Below, one piece after another: positions 16,710 through 26,285 of a stretch of 64,000 nucleotides of DNA. The first letter of the stretch is position 1; each line of letters begins with the position of its first letter. Source of the DNA: an uncultured Sunxiuqinia sp. (GTDB taxonomy: Bacteria > Bacteroidota > Bacteroidia > Bacteroidales > Prolixibacteraceae); contig NZ_OY782770.1 of assembly GCF_963678245.1 (NCBI RefSeq), forward strand, positions 1,240,001-1,304,000, read 5' to 3'. The notes under the pieces were generated by a model, which searched no databases, was not told the DNA's origin, and was given only the letters and a program-made list of their open reading frames with translations. The position numbers and the translations under genes were made by a program.

Positions 16710-18566
16710 TTAAAGCTTATCCCTTACATCCAGTCTTTTCCCCTCCTGCCATAATATCTGTCCATTGTTGTATTTTATACCCCACCGAGAAAGCTCATTT
16801 GATTTATGGGTTTTTGCAAGTAAAGTACGAATGCCGGTTTCGGTGTTTAATAAAACAAAATTGTCTCCCTCACGCATAAAAAGTTGGTTCGTTGCTTTAT
16901 CGATATGGTAAACTTCTGTCTCAACATTAGCTGCTACATCCCATTGGTGAAGCGTGGATTGGGTGGCACAGTCGATAAGCTCGATTTTTTGATCACGAAG
17001 CCTGACCAGCTTGGCTTGCTCACCGGTGAGAAAGTCTGCAAAAATGCTATTGCCTCCGGTTTTATTTAGCTCTTCCATGGCGACAATCTGGTTGTTTTTA
17101 AGCTGAAAAAATTCAAAGCCACCATAATTCTTAAAGCAGAAATACTTGCCGTCTTCTGATATAAAATGCTGATACAATCCGTTATACTCGAGTTTCCCTT
17201 CAGCAATAATTTCTTCGGCGATATAATCGTACAGCATAATGTTTTGTCCCGAAAGTACAATGCCGGTCCCATTGTCAGCAATCGTGGCAATGTGCTCAAT
17301 ATAGGGAACCTGTCCGGAAAAATCGATGGCCTTGTGGTTGGCCGGATCTTTTAAATCGAGAAAATAGAGTTGATTGAGATCATACACACTAGCGACTAAA
17401 TACTTGTTGCCGGGTGAAACTTCAAAATTACCAAAAGGCGGTAACTGAAATGTTTCCACGATCTGGTTAAGCTCCGTGTTAAAAACATCCATTTTCTGAT
17501 AGTTTGACAAGTAGATACAATTTTCAACACCTGACCTGCCATAAACAAATTTAGGAGACGAGAAACCGCTGGAGGTCGTTACTTTCATTGCCAAATCTAT
17601 CGGTCGGGTCCAATTCTCCAAATAAACGGTTCCTTTAGGATCAAACTGGAGCCATAAATTGTACTTGTATGCGAAACAAGGGTCTGTTATGACAAACGAA
17701 TCCACCAGTGCATCCCCAATCAGGTAGAGCGGTTCAAAGCCGGAGTTCGTCCACGAGATGTCATCTTCCATGATCCGGTATCCTTTCAACGCAGCCCAAA
17801 ACGGTGGTTTTTCCCAGTGCAGCACGATATTCCCTTCTGCGTTATTGGTAGCGCTAAGTTCTGGCAGAGGGCCCTCGATCTGAAGTGAATTTCCACGATA
17901 ACGATCGTTTACCCGCACATAGTATATCGAATTTTCGCCGTGATAATTTGGATCCGTAACCGACGTCTGGTGCTGATCGGTAATAGTAGCCACCAACTGG
18001 TCGGGAAGAGCGGTGGGCTGCACATATTTATAGACCTTGTAATTTTCAAAATTTAACCCTTTGTATTCTTTCCATCTTAGTTTCAGTAGCCCATTTTGGA
18101 AGGAAGTATCCACAATTGACGCCCCCATTTCATAGTCGTCCACAACTTTCAACACCCAATCTTTCTGCATCAGAAAACCCTCAGCACCAACATGGTCTGC
18201 AACGCTTCCGGTACCCGATTGGGTAAACAATTGCAGACTAAGTGTATGTATTCCGGGTGTAAATCCCGGGAAATACCAATATGGCTCGAGCCCTCCATGT
18301 TGCTCGTCGTTGGGACTTGTTTCTTCCCCGTCAACAATAAACCGCGCCCAGTTGACCTGATCGCCGTTTCTGGTGTAGTGAAATTCAATCCACTCGTTAT
18401 TACAGATGTATAGCGTGTCGGTATCAAAGTTGAGTTCTACCTCAATATAGGGTGTGGTGCCTTCCTTGTCCAGTTCCCTGAAATAGTCACCGTCGGGCGA
18501 AAAGTTACAGGAAGACAAAACGGCTACTGCCACTAGCGAAAGCAAAAAAGGGATTTCCAGCTTCAT
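16710..18566 (-). CDS. lipoprotein with fibronectin-like and beta-propeller regions
   Basis: 618 residues with a lipobox (VAVAVLSSC, Cys19), so anchored in the outer membrane after SPII processing. Residues 35-140 form a beta domain, about 150-330 contain two fibronectin-III-like segments (LKLRWKEYKGLNFENYKVYKY; NIVLHWEKPPFWAALKGYRI), and 340-610 hold repeated short blades (VSPGNKYLVASVYDLNQLYFLDL; IADNGTGIVLSGQN) like a YVTN/WD-type propeller. It is a distant paralogue of the 629-residue lipoprotein at 19340-21229 and is the last gene of the three-gene run 21229-16710. Function unknown; a surface binding role is inferred from architecture. Confidence 0.75.
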   Translation of the reverse strand: MKLEIPFLLSLVAVAVLSSCNFSPDGDYFRELDKEGTTPYIEVELNFDTDTLYICNNEWIEFHYTRNGDQVNWARFIVDGEETSPNDEQHGGLEPYWYFPGFTPGIHTLSLQLFTQSGTGSVADHVGAEGFLMQKDWVLKVVDDYEMGASIVDTSFQNGLLKLRWKEYKGLNFENYKVYKYVQPTALPDQLVATITDQHQTSVTDPNYHGENSIYYVRVNDRYRGNSLQIEGPLPELSATNNAEGNIVLHWEKPPFWAALKGYRIMEDDISWTNSGFEPLYLIGDALVDSFVITDPCFAYKYNLWLQFDPKGTVYLENWTRPIDLAMKVTTSSGFSSPKFVYGRSGVENCIYLSNYQKMDVFNTELNQIVETFQLPPFGNFEVSPGNKYLVASVYDLNQLYFLDLKDPANHKAIDFSGQVPYIEHIATIADNGTGIVLSGQNIMLYDYIAEEIIAEGKLEYNGLYQHFISEDGKYFCFKNYGGFEFFQLKNNQIVAMEELNKTGGNSIFADFLTGEQAKLVRLRDQKIELIDCATQSTLHQWDVAANVETEVYHIDKATNQLFMREGDNFVLLNTETGIRTLLAKTHKSNELSRWGIKYNNGQILWQEGKRLDVRDKL

Positions 18567-18613
18567 TTGATTTGATTTATGATTGGGTAACAGATCGTTT
18601 AATTAATAGCATT

Positions 18614-19330
18614 TTACTCCGGCTTTCCAAAAACGAATGACACTTGGACTCCCGCACGTAGGCCTGACCATTCGGGTGTTGCCTCCTTCCCGTCTGGTTC
18701 CAACCATTGCTTTTTGTTGTCTTTCAGATAAAGCTTTCCTGAAAAATCCATCAGGTAGCCTACGTTGAGTTGGAACATCAAGGGAAGGAGCTTGTAAGTC
18801 AGGGCCAAGCCGGGCTCGGCGGAGTATCCGGTTGCTCTGAAGTCGTATGAATCTTTTTCTACTGTTTCCGGCGGCCCCACCAACATCAGATAATCTTTGG
18901 CATTAAGGGACGAACGCAGCCAAGAGCCATCCACATAAACACCCGCCGACCAATTGTTTTGCCGGATGAAATCTTTTCGTACGGAAAGCCCCAGCTGGTT
19001 ACCGTTGATCAGCGCATCCAGATTAACCCGCCCTGAATAGTCGGATACGGTGGATCTGCCACCGGTAGAGCTGAAGGCATAGAACACGCCAAGCTTATCA
19101 AATACCCACAGGCCGTTAAGCGCTATCTCTGCCCGGTAGTAAGGCATGATCGGATAATTCTCGGTGGTTTTAAGCGGCAAGTTGCTTTCCTTCACCCGCC
19201 AGGCTTGAAAGTCTTTCAAGCTGCCCATCGAATAGCTGCCGTAGCCAATACTTGCACCCACAGAGAATCGTTGCGAGAACGAAAACAAAACCATTAAAAC
19301 CAATGTACAGGTTAATAAAATCCTCTTCAT
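18614..19330 (-). CDS. outer-membrane beta-barrel protein between two paralogous lipoproteins
   Basis: 238 residues with signal peptide (MKRILLTCTLVLMVLFSFSQ). The mature protein has amphipathic strands rich in Tyr/Phe (FSVGASIGYGSYSMGSL, GLALTYKLLPLMFQLNVGYL) and ends LRAGVQVSFVFGKPE, consistent with an 8- to 12-stranded barrel. It starts 9 bp after the stop of the 629-residue lipoprotein and ends 47 bp before the start of the 618-residue one, so the three are almost certainly co-transcribed and may form one outer-membrane assembly. No family name can be given. Confidence 0.75.
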   Translation of the reverse strand: MKRILLTCTLVLMVLFSFSQRFSVGASIGYGSYSMGSLKDFQAWRVKESNLPLKTTENYPIMPYYRAEIALNGLWVFDKLGVFYAFSSTGGRSTVSDYSGRVNLDALINGNQLGLSVRKDFIRQNNWSAGVYVDGSWLRSSLNAKDYLMLVGPPETVEKDSYDFRATGYSAEPGLALTYKLLPLMFQLNVGYLMDFSGKLYLKDNKKQWLEPDGKEATPEWSGLRAGVQVSFVFGKPE

Positions 19331-19339
19331 AGTATCTTT

Positions 19340-21229
19340 TTAAAATATAGAAATATCAATACCAAACCCTTTGCTGCTAAACAGATGCGACCGGTACAAA
19401 TAAAAGTTATCGGTCTTCGGGCTGAGCGGCACCCGGCTGTTCAGGTCCCCGGTATCATAGTGGTACACATATACAAATTCCCGGTCGCCATAGTCGGGGC
19501 TTTGTATAGTAAAAGCCACCAGCTCACTGACGGGGTCTATGCCCGCGAAGTAGCCTGCTTTGACCTGAAATCCGGAGATCTCCCGAAGGCTTTCCGCATC
19601 AAAAATGCCAAAATGATTTTCGGTAGCCCCTTCCATGTTAAACTGGTAACCAGTCAATGCTACCAGTCGATGCCCGCCATCCGGCACCCAAGTAAGAACC
19701 GAATAATTGTTAGCAGGTAACGATCCAATGGCTTCGAAGCCAGTTGCTGTGATCCGCCAGATGGTTATTGTCATCTGGTCGGCATAGCCCAAATACTTCC
19801 GGGTAAAAATATAGTTGCCGTCAGGTGAAAGTGTAGACCAATCCAACTCTTGGTTGTCCGATGAAACCACCATCTGTTGGTTGGTCAAATCGTATAAACC
19901 GGTGCTGAAACCTACAGGCCCCACCAGCCGGTTGTTGGCCGAAATGGAAAGGTTGCTCCAGAACCCATTTAAGCCAAAGTCTGAGTAACTGTGAGTGGTG
20001 ATTTGATCCAGTTCGTTGTGGGAATGCAAGGTCATGTCCGAATAGACTTGCGTTACAAGCTTCTGGTCGTAAAGAGACACAAACCAATGCTCGAAGAAAC
20101 TACTTCCGCACGAATCCTTTTTCACCAATTCCGGATACGCATATTGCCTGATCTTTCCTTCGCCATATCCATAAAACAGGTTGTTAACCGGGTCGCCAAT
20201 AAATTTTTCGAAAGGGCTGAACTTGATGCCGATGCCAAAGGAAACCGACGACCGCATCACCTGGATGTCTTCGTTTGCCGGGATATTGGTTTTGGGATAA
20301 ACCGACAGGGTATATTCCGAAGTACTTCCAAACAGCAGGTTGTTTGCCACGAAGGCAGTATCGGTTGAGTTTTCGGAAGAAAACAGAGTGATGGCTGGCT
20401 GGGGATAATGGTCAGGCACTGTGACCGTCACGTGATCCACCGCCCGATGAAAGGCGTTTTGGGTCCAACGGAATGACGCGCTGTCACCCTTCACCCAAAG
20501 TAGTTCCAGTTGTGGCTTTGGAAAGTCGAACTGCTGTTTTTGACTCGTAGCCTTTTGTTGGCTACCATAAACTTCGACCCAATAAATTCCGGTGCCCCCA
20601 ATAAACGACGAATCCAGCCAGCTATGTTGTGTGGGATCGGTGATCTCGGCAATTACATGCGCTTGCCCGGACCACTCGACTTCGCCAAAGTTTCTGTATA
20701 AAATGTATTTCTGAAAATTAAAACGCTCATATTCCTCCCATTCGATCTCCAGGATGCCGTCCTTGTTTTCAATACGGGTAATCTCTACCACGTTTGGACT
20801 GCCCCCGTCCAGCAGTACCTCCCATTCTTGTTTAAAAACGAAACCCTCTGCCTTTAGCATATCGGCCAGGCTGCCAGTGTTGGTGTCGGTGTTCACTACC
20901 ATAGACATGGTTTCCGTACCAATTCCCCAGGGCGAAGGCTCAAACACAAAACCACCAACGGCTTTATTGTCTGAGTGGATGAGCTGGTCACCAACATAAA
21001 ATTCCACGTTATATACGGTAAGCCCAAAAGTGTTTAAATCATAGCTGACCCAGGTGGGTACTGTAAACAGGTATTGGTTTTCGAAAGGCGAAAGGCTGAC
21101 CTGGATCATCGTTGTAGTATCGGGCGGGGCAATTTCCAGAAAGTTCTCGCTGTCCAATTGGTGCTCACACGACCACAGGGCGGCCGAAAGGCCAACAAAA
21201 ACCGCGAGGGAAAGCATGTTTCTTTTCAT
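19340..21229 (-). CDS. lipoprotein, paralogue of the 16710-18566 product
   Basis: 629 residues with signal peptide and lipobox (SAALWSC, Cys21). Same plan as the downstream lipoprotein: N-terminal beta domain, a fibronectin-III-like segment near 150-240 (GILEIEWEEYERFNFQKYIL is the counterpart of GLLKLRWKEYKGLNFENYKV), then propeller-like strands (LDWSTLSPDGNYIFTRKYLG; LTWVPDGGHRLVALTGYQF). It heads the three-gene operon. The pair differ enough to suggest an old duplication around the beta-barrel gene. Function unknown. Confidence 0.75.
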   Translation of the reverse strand: MKRNMLSLAVFVGLSAALWSCEHQLDSENFLEIAPPDTTTMIQVSLSPFENQYLFTVPTWVSYDLNTFGLTVYNVEFYVGDQLIHSDNKAVGGFVFEPSPWGIGTETMSMVVNTDTNTGSLADMLKAEGFVFKQEWEVLLDGGSPNVVEITRIENKDGILEIEWEEYERFNFQKYILYRNFGEVEWSGQAHVIAEITDPTQHSWLDSSFIGGTGIYWVEVYGSQQKATSQKQQFDFPKPQLELLWVKGDSASFRWTQNAFHRAVDHVTVTVPDHYPQPAITLFSSENSTDTAFVANNLLFGSTSEYTLSVYPKTNIPANEDIQVMRSSVSFGIGIKFSPFEKFIGDPVNNLFYGYGEGKIRQYAYPELVKKDSCGSSFFEHWFVSLYDQKLVTQVYSDMTLHSHNELDQITTHSYSDFGLNGFWSNLSISANNRLVGPVGFSTGLYDLTNQQMVVSSDNQELDWSTLSPDGNYIFTRKYLGYADQMTITIWRITATGFEAIGSLPANNYSVLTWVPDGGHRLVALTGYQFNMEGATENHFGIFDAESLREISGFQVKAGYFAGIDPVSELVAFTIQSPDYGDREFVYVYHYDTGDLNSRVPLSPKTDNFYLYRSHLFSSKGFGIDISIF

Positions 21230-21759
21230 TGAAAGCTGGATTTGAAAACAGTTTGAAAATATACATTTTATATCGAAAATGGATACTCGTCCGTCCTTAT
21301 TAGCTTATTCATTCTGTTTCTAAATAACTGTCAGCAAAGCCAGAGAGAAGCCAATGCTCCGTGACTCTTTCTTGTTCGCTTACGAACACCTTAATCGGGA
21401 TGCATGAATACACTATAACCCCTACGTATCCTGTTTTCAGCTGACAAATAAACCCAAACGATGGTAGAGCCAGGCTGGGACAAGATCCGGGAGGAACACC
21501 GCCAGCGACTGCCTGGAAGTGGCTTGCTACCCGCTGGCACCCAATTGCGGTTTGGGGCAACACATGCAATAAGAACGGTACGTCAGATATTAGAACCAGG
21601 AGCCTGGATTTTCGAATGTAGAAACTGCTGTAATTCACTGAAAAATTGCTTCGCTTTGTTCGCAATGACGGAAGTGTAAAACGTTATTGCGAGGGTGAAA
21701 AGGCCGAAGGAATCTGTTTCGTTCAATATTTAATGATAGGGACCTATAGACAGCATAAC
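21230..21759. repeat. gene-free region with repeat mosaic copy C
   Basis: No credible gene. 21634-21716 carries AAAAATTGCTTCGCTTTGTT followed by CGCAATGACGGAAGTG, CGTTATTGCGAGGGTG and GAAGGAATCTGTTTCG, the same type of elements as the mosaics at 6740 and 15381. A degraded GCGGTTTGGGGCAACACATGCAATAAGA module lies near 21546. The rest (21230-21540) shows no recognisable structure. Confidence 0.6.
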
Positions 21760-22548
21760 TTAAACCATACTCATTTCGCGAAGACGCGCTTTTACGACAA
21801 TAAAAATGCCATACATAAGCAGTCCGGCGGCAATTAATATGAGTACAATTGTTCCGAATTCATGCTGTAAAAAACTGAACGCATCTTTGGTTCCGCCCGC
21901 CTGATCAGAATTTGATGTCAAAGCGGCTTTGTAGGTCAAAAAAGCGATAACACCAATGACCACTCCCCGGGCAGTGTAACCAATTTTTCCGAAAGTCAGG
22001 ATCGTCTTTTGAGCTTTTTCAGACAAGCCCTGTTTCTTTACTTTATTCTGGTATTTATTTGAATAGGCACGAAACATTTGATACAATGCTTTACCCAAAA
22101 AAACAGTCGCAATAATCGCGACAATAATTTGGCCATATGTTTTTGTGAGTGCTTTCGCAACAATTGCTTCTTGTCCGCCACCCGAACCACCGCCTCCGGA
22201 ACTAATGAGAATATCAATTGCAGAAAAAGCCAGAGCTCCATAAAATACACCACTGGAAAAGTAGCCTATCCTTCTGGCAAGTCCTTTTGCATCATTGCCT
22301 TTGTCTTCCGGATCGATAAATGCCTGGTAGAAACGCCAAGAAACATAAGCCAGAAGACCAGCTGCTGTTATTGCCAGCAAGATTGTTCCGATTGTACTTC
22401 CCGACAAAAATTTAAGGGCATCGCTGCTGCCAGATTTCGAACCTCCACGCCCCAAAGCAGCCATCAAGGTTAAGCCTCCAATCAAAATATACACGAATCC
22501 TTTTGTTCCGATGCCAAAACGCATCAAATTCTCTTTATTTTTTTCCAT
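21760..22548 (-). CDS. DUF1206 membrane protein
   Basis: 262 residues with about six transmembrane segments arranged as three two-helix repeats, the hallmark of DUF1206: GIGTKGFVYILIGGLTLMAAL, RIGYFSSGVFYGALAFSAIDIL and KIGYTARGVVIGVIAFLTYKAAL each begin a repeat with a G-G pattern. Glycine-rich loops (SSGGGGSGGGQEA) separate repeats. The function of DUF1206 is unknown. Monocistronic; the start MEKNKENLMRFG is well supported. Confidence 0.9.
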   Translation of the reverse strand: MEKNKENLMRFGIGTKGFVYILIGGLTLMAALGRGGSKSGSSDALKFLSGSTIGTILLAITAAGLLAYVSWRFYQAFIDPEDKGNDAKGLARRIGYFSSGVFYGALAFSAIDILISSGGGGSGGGQEAIVAKALTKTYGQIIVAIIATVFLGKALYQMFRAYSNKYQNKVKKQGLSEKAQKTILTFGKIGYTARGVVIGVIAFLTYKAALTSNSDQAGGTKDAFSFLQHEFGTIVLILIAAGLLMYGIFIVVKARLREMSMV

Positions 22549-22690
22549 ACATTAGACTATGTTTGGGAGTAAATGTGAATACCTATGAAACCGTCTTGTG
22601 AGTAAAAAAGTTTAATATACCGCACCCCATATTAATTATATTTAACTACAGAAGAGCGGTATTAATGCTTTTGGTTTCTTCGTTCATAGA

Positions 22691-22745
22691 AAGAGAAAAG
22701 GAATTGGAGGTTAGAGCAACGCCCCAACATAAGCCAAAGAAAGGG
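22691..22745. repeat. short copy of the GGAACTGGGG/GCCCCAAC repeat module
   Basis: AGAAAAGGAATTGGAGGTTAGAGCAACGCCCCAACATAAGCCAAAGAAAGGGCT parallels the module at 7189-7243. It lies in the 22549-22849 gap, which is otherwise empty apart from a weak ATACCGC/GCGGTAT inverted repeat near 22617-22664. Confidence 0.5.
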
Positions 22746-22849
22746 CTATTCAAAAAACCACGACTGATTTGTGCAACGCTTGCTTCAGTTAGAATTAGCT
22801 GAGATTTTCAGCTAATTTGTTCCGGTTTCAATCGGAAACTCCCGGTGGT

Positions 22850-23527
22850 TTATTCTTCTTCATCGGGGTCTACAAACGGCTGCACGGTACATTCATATTC
22901 CAGCTGTTCAAAGTCGTTTTTAGTCAACCATTTTTCGGAAATCGTAATCGAATAAACATGGTTTCCCTTGAGCTGCAAATCCCATACTATTCCTTCTGCT
23001 TCGGGAAAGGGCTTTTTTCCCTCTAGTTGATCGCTCAGTAAGCGATTGATTAAATTGTTTTCTGAAAGACCTTGACTCAGCGCTTTCAGGGCGGTCTCCT
23101 TCGTGATTTCCTCCGGGGTTTTATTTTTGTTGGTAAGTTCAAATTGTACCATGTTTACCTTGCCCTGTGGGAACTTTCCGTTGTAAGCTTGATAAAGCAG
23201 CTGGTTAATGTTGAACAAATCATGGTGAAGATCAATCTCTGAATAATTTTCGAAGACTTTTACCCGTAGCATTTCGTGCGAAAGATTGTCAATCTGTCCT
23301 TCGGACAGAACATCCGAAAGTTTATAGTCAAGCATAATGGCAGCGGACTCGTTAGGTTCAAAGTCGGAAATGGCCATAAAAAGGTATTCCTTCAAATCAG
23401 CGGGTTTTAATTGTTCTGCATCGGGATACTCAAATCTTGCCAGCAATTCCTGAAAGTCGTTGTTATTCCAAGCTCCTTCCAGTTTATCGGTGCTTCTTAC
23501 GTCGTCTATCTTTACGAAATACTTCAT
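22850..23527 (-). CDS. hypothetical protein, 225 residues
   Basis: Family not recognised. Acidic, soluble, without signal peptide or membrane segment. N-terminus MKYFVKIDDVRSTDKLEGAW; a helical stretch (ALKALSQGLSENNLINRLL, about 145-165) precedes a beta C-terminus (VWDLQLKGNHVYSITISEKW) and a Glu-rich tail (DPDEEE). Good codon structure throughout supports a real gene. Monocistronic. Confidence 0.65.
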   Translation of the reverse strand: MKYFVKIDDVRSTDKLEGAWNNNDFQELLARFEYPDAEQLKPADLKEYLFMAISDFEPNESAAIMLDYKLSDVLSEGQIDNLSHEMLRVKVFENYSEIDLHHDLFNINQLLYQAYNGKFPQGKVNMVQFELTNKNKTPEEITKETALKALSQGLSENNLINRLLSDQLEGKKPFPEAEGIVWDLQLKGNHVYSITISEKWLTKNDFEQLEYECTVQPFVDPDEEE

Positions 23528-23791
23528 TCTATTTGTTGTTGGTTTCTACTTTACTAACTGCCGCCTTGGCTAATTGTTTCATTTTTTATTGAATCCGAAC
23601 AACTACCGCATAAACTACTCTTTCATTTCGCATTTGCGATTCTGACTTAATTGGAATGGGTTCATCATCCCATTTAACTGAAAACGTCCTACTTGAGGTT
23701 TTCAGACTTCAATCCGTTGGACTCGGGTGTGTCGATTTATAATCGATGGATCTTAAAAATGCACGGATGCAAACCCTATCAGAGCTACACT

Positions 23792-25021
23792 CTAATGGCG
23801 AATCGTAATAACAGATCCATTCTCAGGATTCCAAACATCTAAGTTTTCAGGAATTTCAAAGGGATCGGAATCGGAAACCGAAGAAACCTCCTCGGCATTA
23901 TCCACTTTTATAGTTCTTACCTCAATCTGTTCTTTATCAATAAATATCCATTTAAACTGGTTAAACATTCCATGGTCGCGTGTCCAGATTTTTGCATCAT
24001 CGCTCGAACGAAGTGGGGCTCCCCAACAACCTTCACCAACATAAACTGTCCCTCTCCTATCATCTCTTTCAAAACCCTCTTCACTCTTACTTTTTGTCGA
24101 AGGCTTTACAGGCCAGGTAGATTTAACGGTGTGCGCATCACATTCAACCACAAGTTTCACTTTCTCATCGTAAAACAAGTTAGCCCACTCCATATATTGT
24201 ACGTTTCCTTCTCTTTTGCTGGAGACATGGGGACGCATGGGTTTATGATATTGTACTATTTTCCAGCCCGTATTTTTATTTCGTGTTAAATCCTTCTTAA
24301 GCCAGGCTGTCTGCTCTCCAGCAATTGAAATTTCTGTATTTAATACATAAACACGCACTAATTCATCCCCACAAGTTACACCGTAATATACTTTCTCTGA
24401 AGGCACATCAAAAAGGTTATAAATCATATCATTGGTTCGTTCATGATTGCCCCGGCTAGCAATAACAGGATACATTCTACCATCTTCGCTAATGGTAAGT
24501 TGCCAGTCATCCAACCATTTTTTCCATTGTTCAGGAGTGCCACTACTCGTCATATCTCCACCAAAAAGCACCACATTAGGCCTTAGTTTACTAACCAGCA
24601 AATTTGCATTTCTACGGGGTGTGGGATTATTGCGCGAATCACCTCCCGCAACAAACGACATCCTGGAATTGGATTCCATGGGGGCCGTTTTAAACCAATA
24701 TCGCTTGCTTATCCCCTCGCTGTCTTTTATAACAAAAAAATAAGAGGTATTTGGAATAAGGCCACTTAATCGAACAAACTTATTTTCCATTTCGCCAAAA
24801 ACTACGGTCCGGTCGGGCTGAGCCTTCTCCTTGTAGTTTTTCCATGAAGTTCCATGGTCTTCTTTTCCATAATACACTGTAGGGGAAACACCTGAAACCT
24901 GGTTCCAGCCAATAACAATACTTGTAGCCGGATTATCACGCAAGGTAAGTCGGTATTTATCGGTTTTCGAATAGCTTTGTACAAAAACAAAAAGCAGTGC
25001 AAGAAAAAAAAACAGTCTCAT
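23792..25021 (-). CDS. purple acid phosphatase-like metallophosphoesterase
   Basis: 409-residue secreted protein: signal peptide 1-18, N-terminal PAP fibronectin-like domain about 20-115 (YRLTLRDNPATSIVIGWNQV), then a calcineurin-like catalytic domain. Metal motifs: GGDSRNN, FGGDMTSSG, SRGNHERT and QYHKPMRPH are intact. The final motif, usually GHxHxxxR, reads CDAHTVK, so one expected histidine ligand is Asp. It probably hydrolyses phosphate monoesters or diesters in the periplasm or outside. No PHO-box was seen upstream, so no evidence links it to the Pho regulon at 38-51 kb. Confidence 0.85.
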   Translation of the reverse strand: MRLFFFLALLFVFVQSYSKTDKYRLTLRDNPATSIVIGWNQVSGVSPTVYYGKEDHGTSWKNYKEKAQPDRTVVFGEMENKFVRLSGLIPNTSYFFVIKDSEGISKRYWFKTAPMESNSRMSFVAGGDSRNNPTPRRNANLLVSKLRPNVVLFGGDMTSSGTPEQWKKWLDDWQLTISEDGRMYPVIASRGNHERTNDMIYNLFDVPSEKVYYGVTCGDELVRVYVLNTEISIAGEQTAWLKKDLTRNKNTGWKIVQYHKPMRPHVSSKREGNVQYMEWANLFYDEKVKLVVECDAHTVKSTWPVKPSTKSKSEEGFERDDRRGTVYVGEGCWGAPLRSSDDAKIWTRDHGMFNQFKWIFIDKEQIEVRTIKVDNAEEVSSVSDSDPFEIPENLDVWNPENGSVITIRH

Positions 25022-25232
25022 ATTTTAGATTTTTATCTTCGAGTATACCAAACATAGTACCGAAGAGTAATGTTTAATATCAACTATAACTTAAATGGTT
25101 TTAGAAATTTTGAGTTTAGGCAAAAACAGAGATATCGCTACTTTTCTGTTTAATTTTTCTAACGAAGAATGAAATTATCAGGCTCATTTAGTGTTATTTT
25201 TTAGTATAAATCACAGGGAAAATCGACAACCG

Positions 25233-26099
25233 ATGAATTTAAAAAATTCAAATCAGCAAATTGTTCATCACCTATTACGTCTTGCATGTTTTGCTTTATT
25301 GGCAGGGCGGGCATGGCAACATCTGTTTTGGGATGCACCTTTTAGAGCTTTGTTGTGGGATAAAGAACTAATGGAAAGCCTGGTGTTGTTCTTTCGTGGC
25401 GGCACCTGGCAAGAATATGTTACCAGTGCTGGAGCTGACCATTTTATTCAAACAAGCAAGGTCATTTTTGGTATTTTTTATGCTATTATGGCTCTACTCA
25501 CACTGGTTGTTGGCAGCCGGCAACTGGCAAAGTTTACACCACTTTATATTCTCTCTTCGGTTGCACTGGCTTTTCTGGCGCTTTTGTATTCTAAAGAGAA
25601 ATTTTTTCATGCCGGACAATTTTTTGAATACACTATCCAGTTTTTGCTCCCTTTGTTTTTTTGTTACGGATTATCAAATCGGATAGAAAAGAAAAAGCTA
25701 CTTCTGCTGATGAAAATCGCAATCGCCTTTACTTTTTCTGCGCACGGTTTATATGCTATCGGTTTTTATCCACAACCCGGTGTATATATCGATATGATAA
25801 TCAACATTTTGCATCTCCGCGAAGCCACAGCAAAAGACTTTTTAGTTGTTGCCGGAGTACTTGATTTTGTCATTGCAGTTACCATCTTCATTCCCCGAAT
25901 AGCAAAGTATTTTCTTCTTTACGCTGCGATATGGGGTGGCTTAACAGCCTTTGCAAGAGGATGGGCCAACTTTTATTGGGCTTTCCCGCTTGATAGCTTG
26001 CACCAGAATTTATACGAAACCTTCTATCGCCTGCCCCATATGTTAATTCCTCTGGCTGCGGTGCTCATGCTATACCCCACAGTAAAAAAGCAATCCTGA
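25233..26099 (+). CDS. polytopic membrane protein, function unknown
   Basis: 288 residues from MNLKNSNQQIVHHLLRL (25233); the frame is open 14 codons earlier to 25191. About seven to eight hydrophobic helices, e.g. IFGIFYAIMALLTLVVG, FTPLYILSSVALAFLALLY, FLVVAGVLDFVIAVTIFIP and MLIPLAAVLMLYPT. The helix spacing and conserved GRAWQHLFWDAPFR and FARGWANFYW segments suggest a DoxX-like quinol-type fold, but that is a guess. It is followed by a candidate terminator at 26222. Confidence 0.7.
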   Translation: MNLKNSNQQIVHHLLRLACFALLAGRAWQHLFWDAPFRALLWDKELMESLVLFFRGGTWQEYVTSAGADHFIQTSKVIFGIFYAIMALLTLVVGSRQLAKFTPLYILSSVALAFLALLYSKEKFFHAGQFFEYTIQFLLPLFFCYGLSNRIEKKKLLLLMKIAIAFTFSAHGLYAIGFYPQPGVYIDMIINILHLREATAKDFLVVAGVLDFVIAVTIFIPRIAKYFLLYAAIWGGLTAFARGWANFYWAFPLDSLHQNLYETFYRLPHMLIPLAAVLMLYPTVKKQS

Positions 26100-26221
26100 T
26101 TTTTCCAACAGCAATTGCGGCAGAAAACTTTCCCCCTGTATCAGATTAACCACGAACCTCTACGCCTTCGATTCTAAAAAAATATGGGTTACAACTCAGA
26201 CTCTCCCTTCAGGCAGAGAAT

Positions 26222-26254
26222 AGCTCGAGCAGCATACTATATCGAGCTTTTTTT
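26222..26254 (+). terminator. candidate intrinsic terminator before metK
   Basis: Seven-bp stem AGCTCGA/TCGAGCT with a 13-nt loop and a run of seven T. It would end the upstream membrane-protein transcript and overlaps the -33 element of the metK promoter. Confidence 0.55.
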
Positions 26255-26282
26255 GTATCCGAAAAAAAAGATTGTACATTTG
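26252..26282 (+). promoter_or_regulatory. metK promoter, Bacteroidota type
   Basis: TTTG (26252-26255), 19-bp spacer, TACATTTG (26275-26282): a full match to the Bacteroidota -33/-7 consensus. Transcription would begin near 26289, exactly at the 5' end of the riboswitch. Confidence 0.75.
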
Positions 26283-26285
26283 TAG

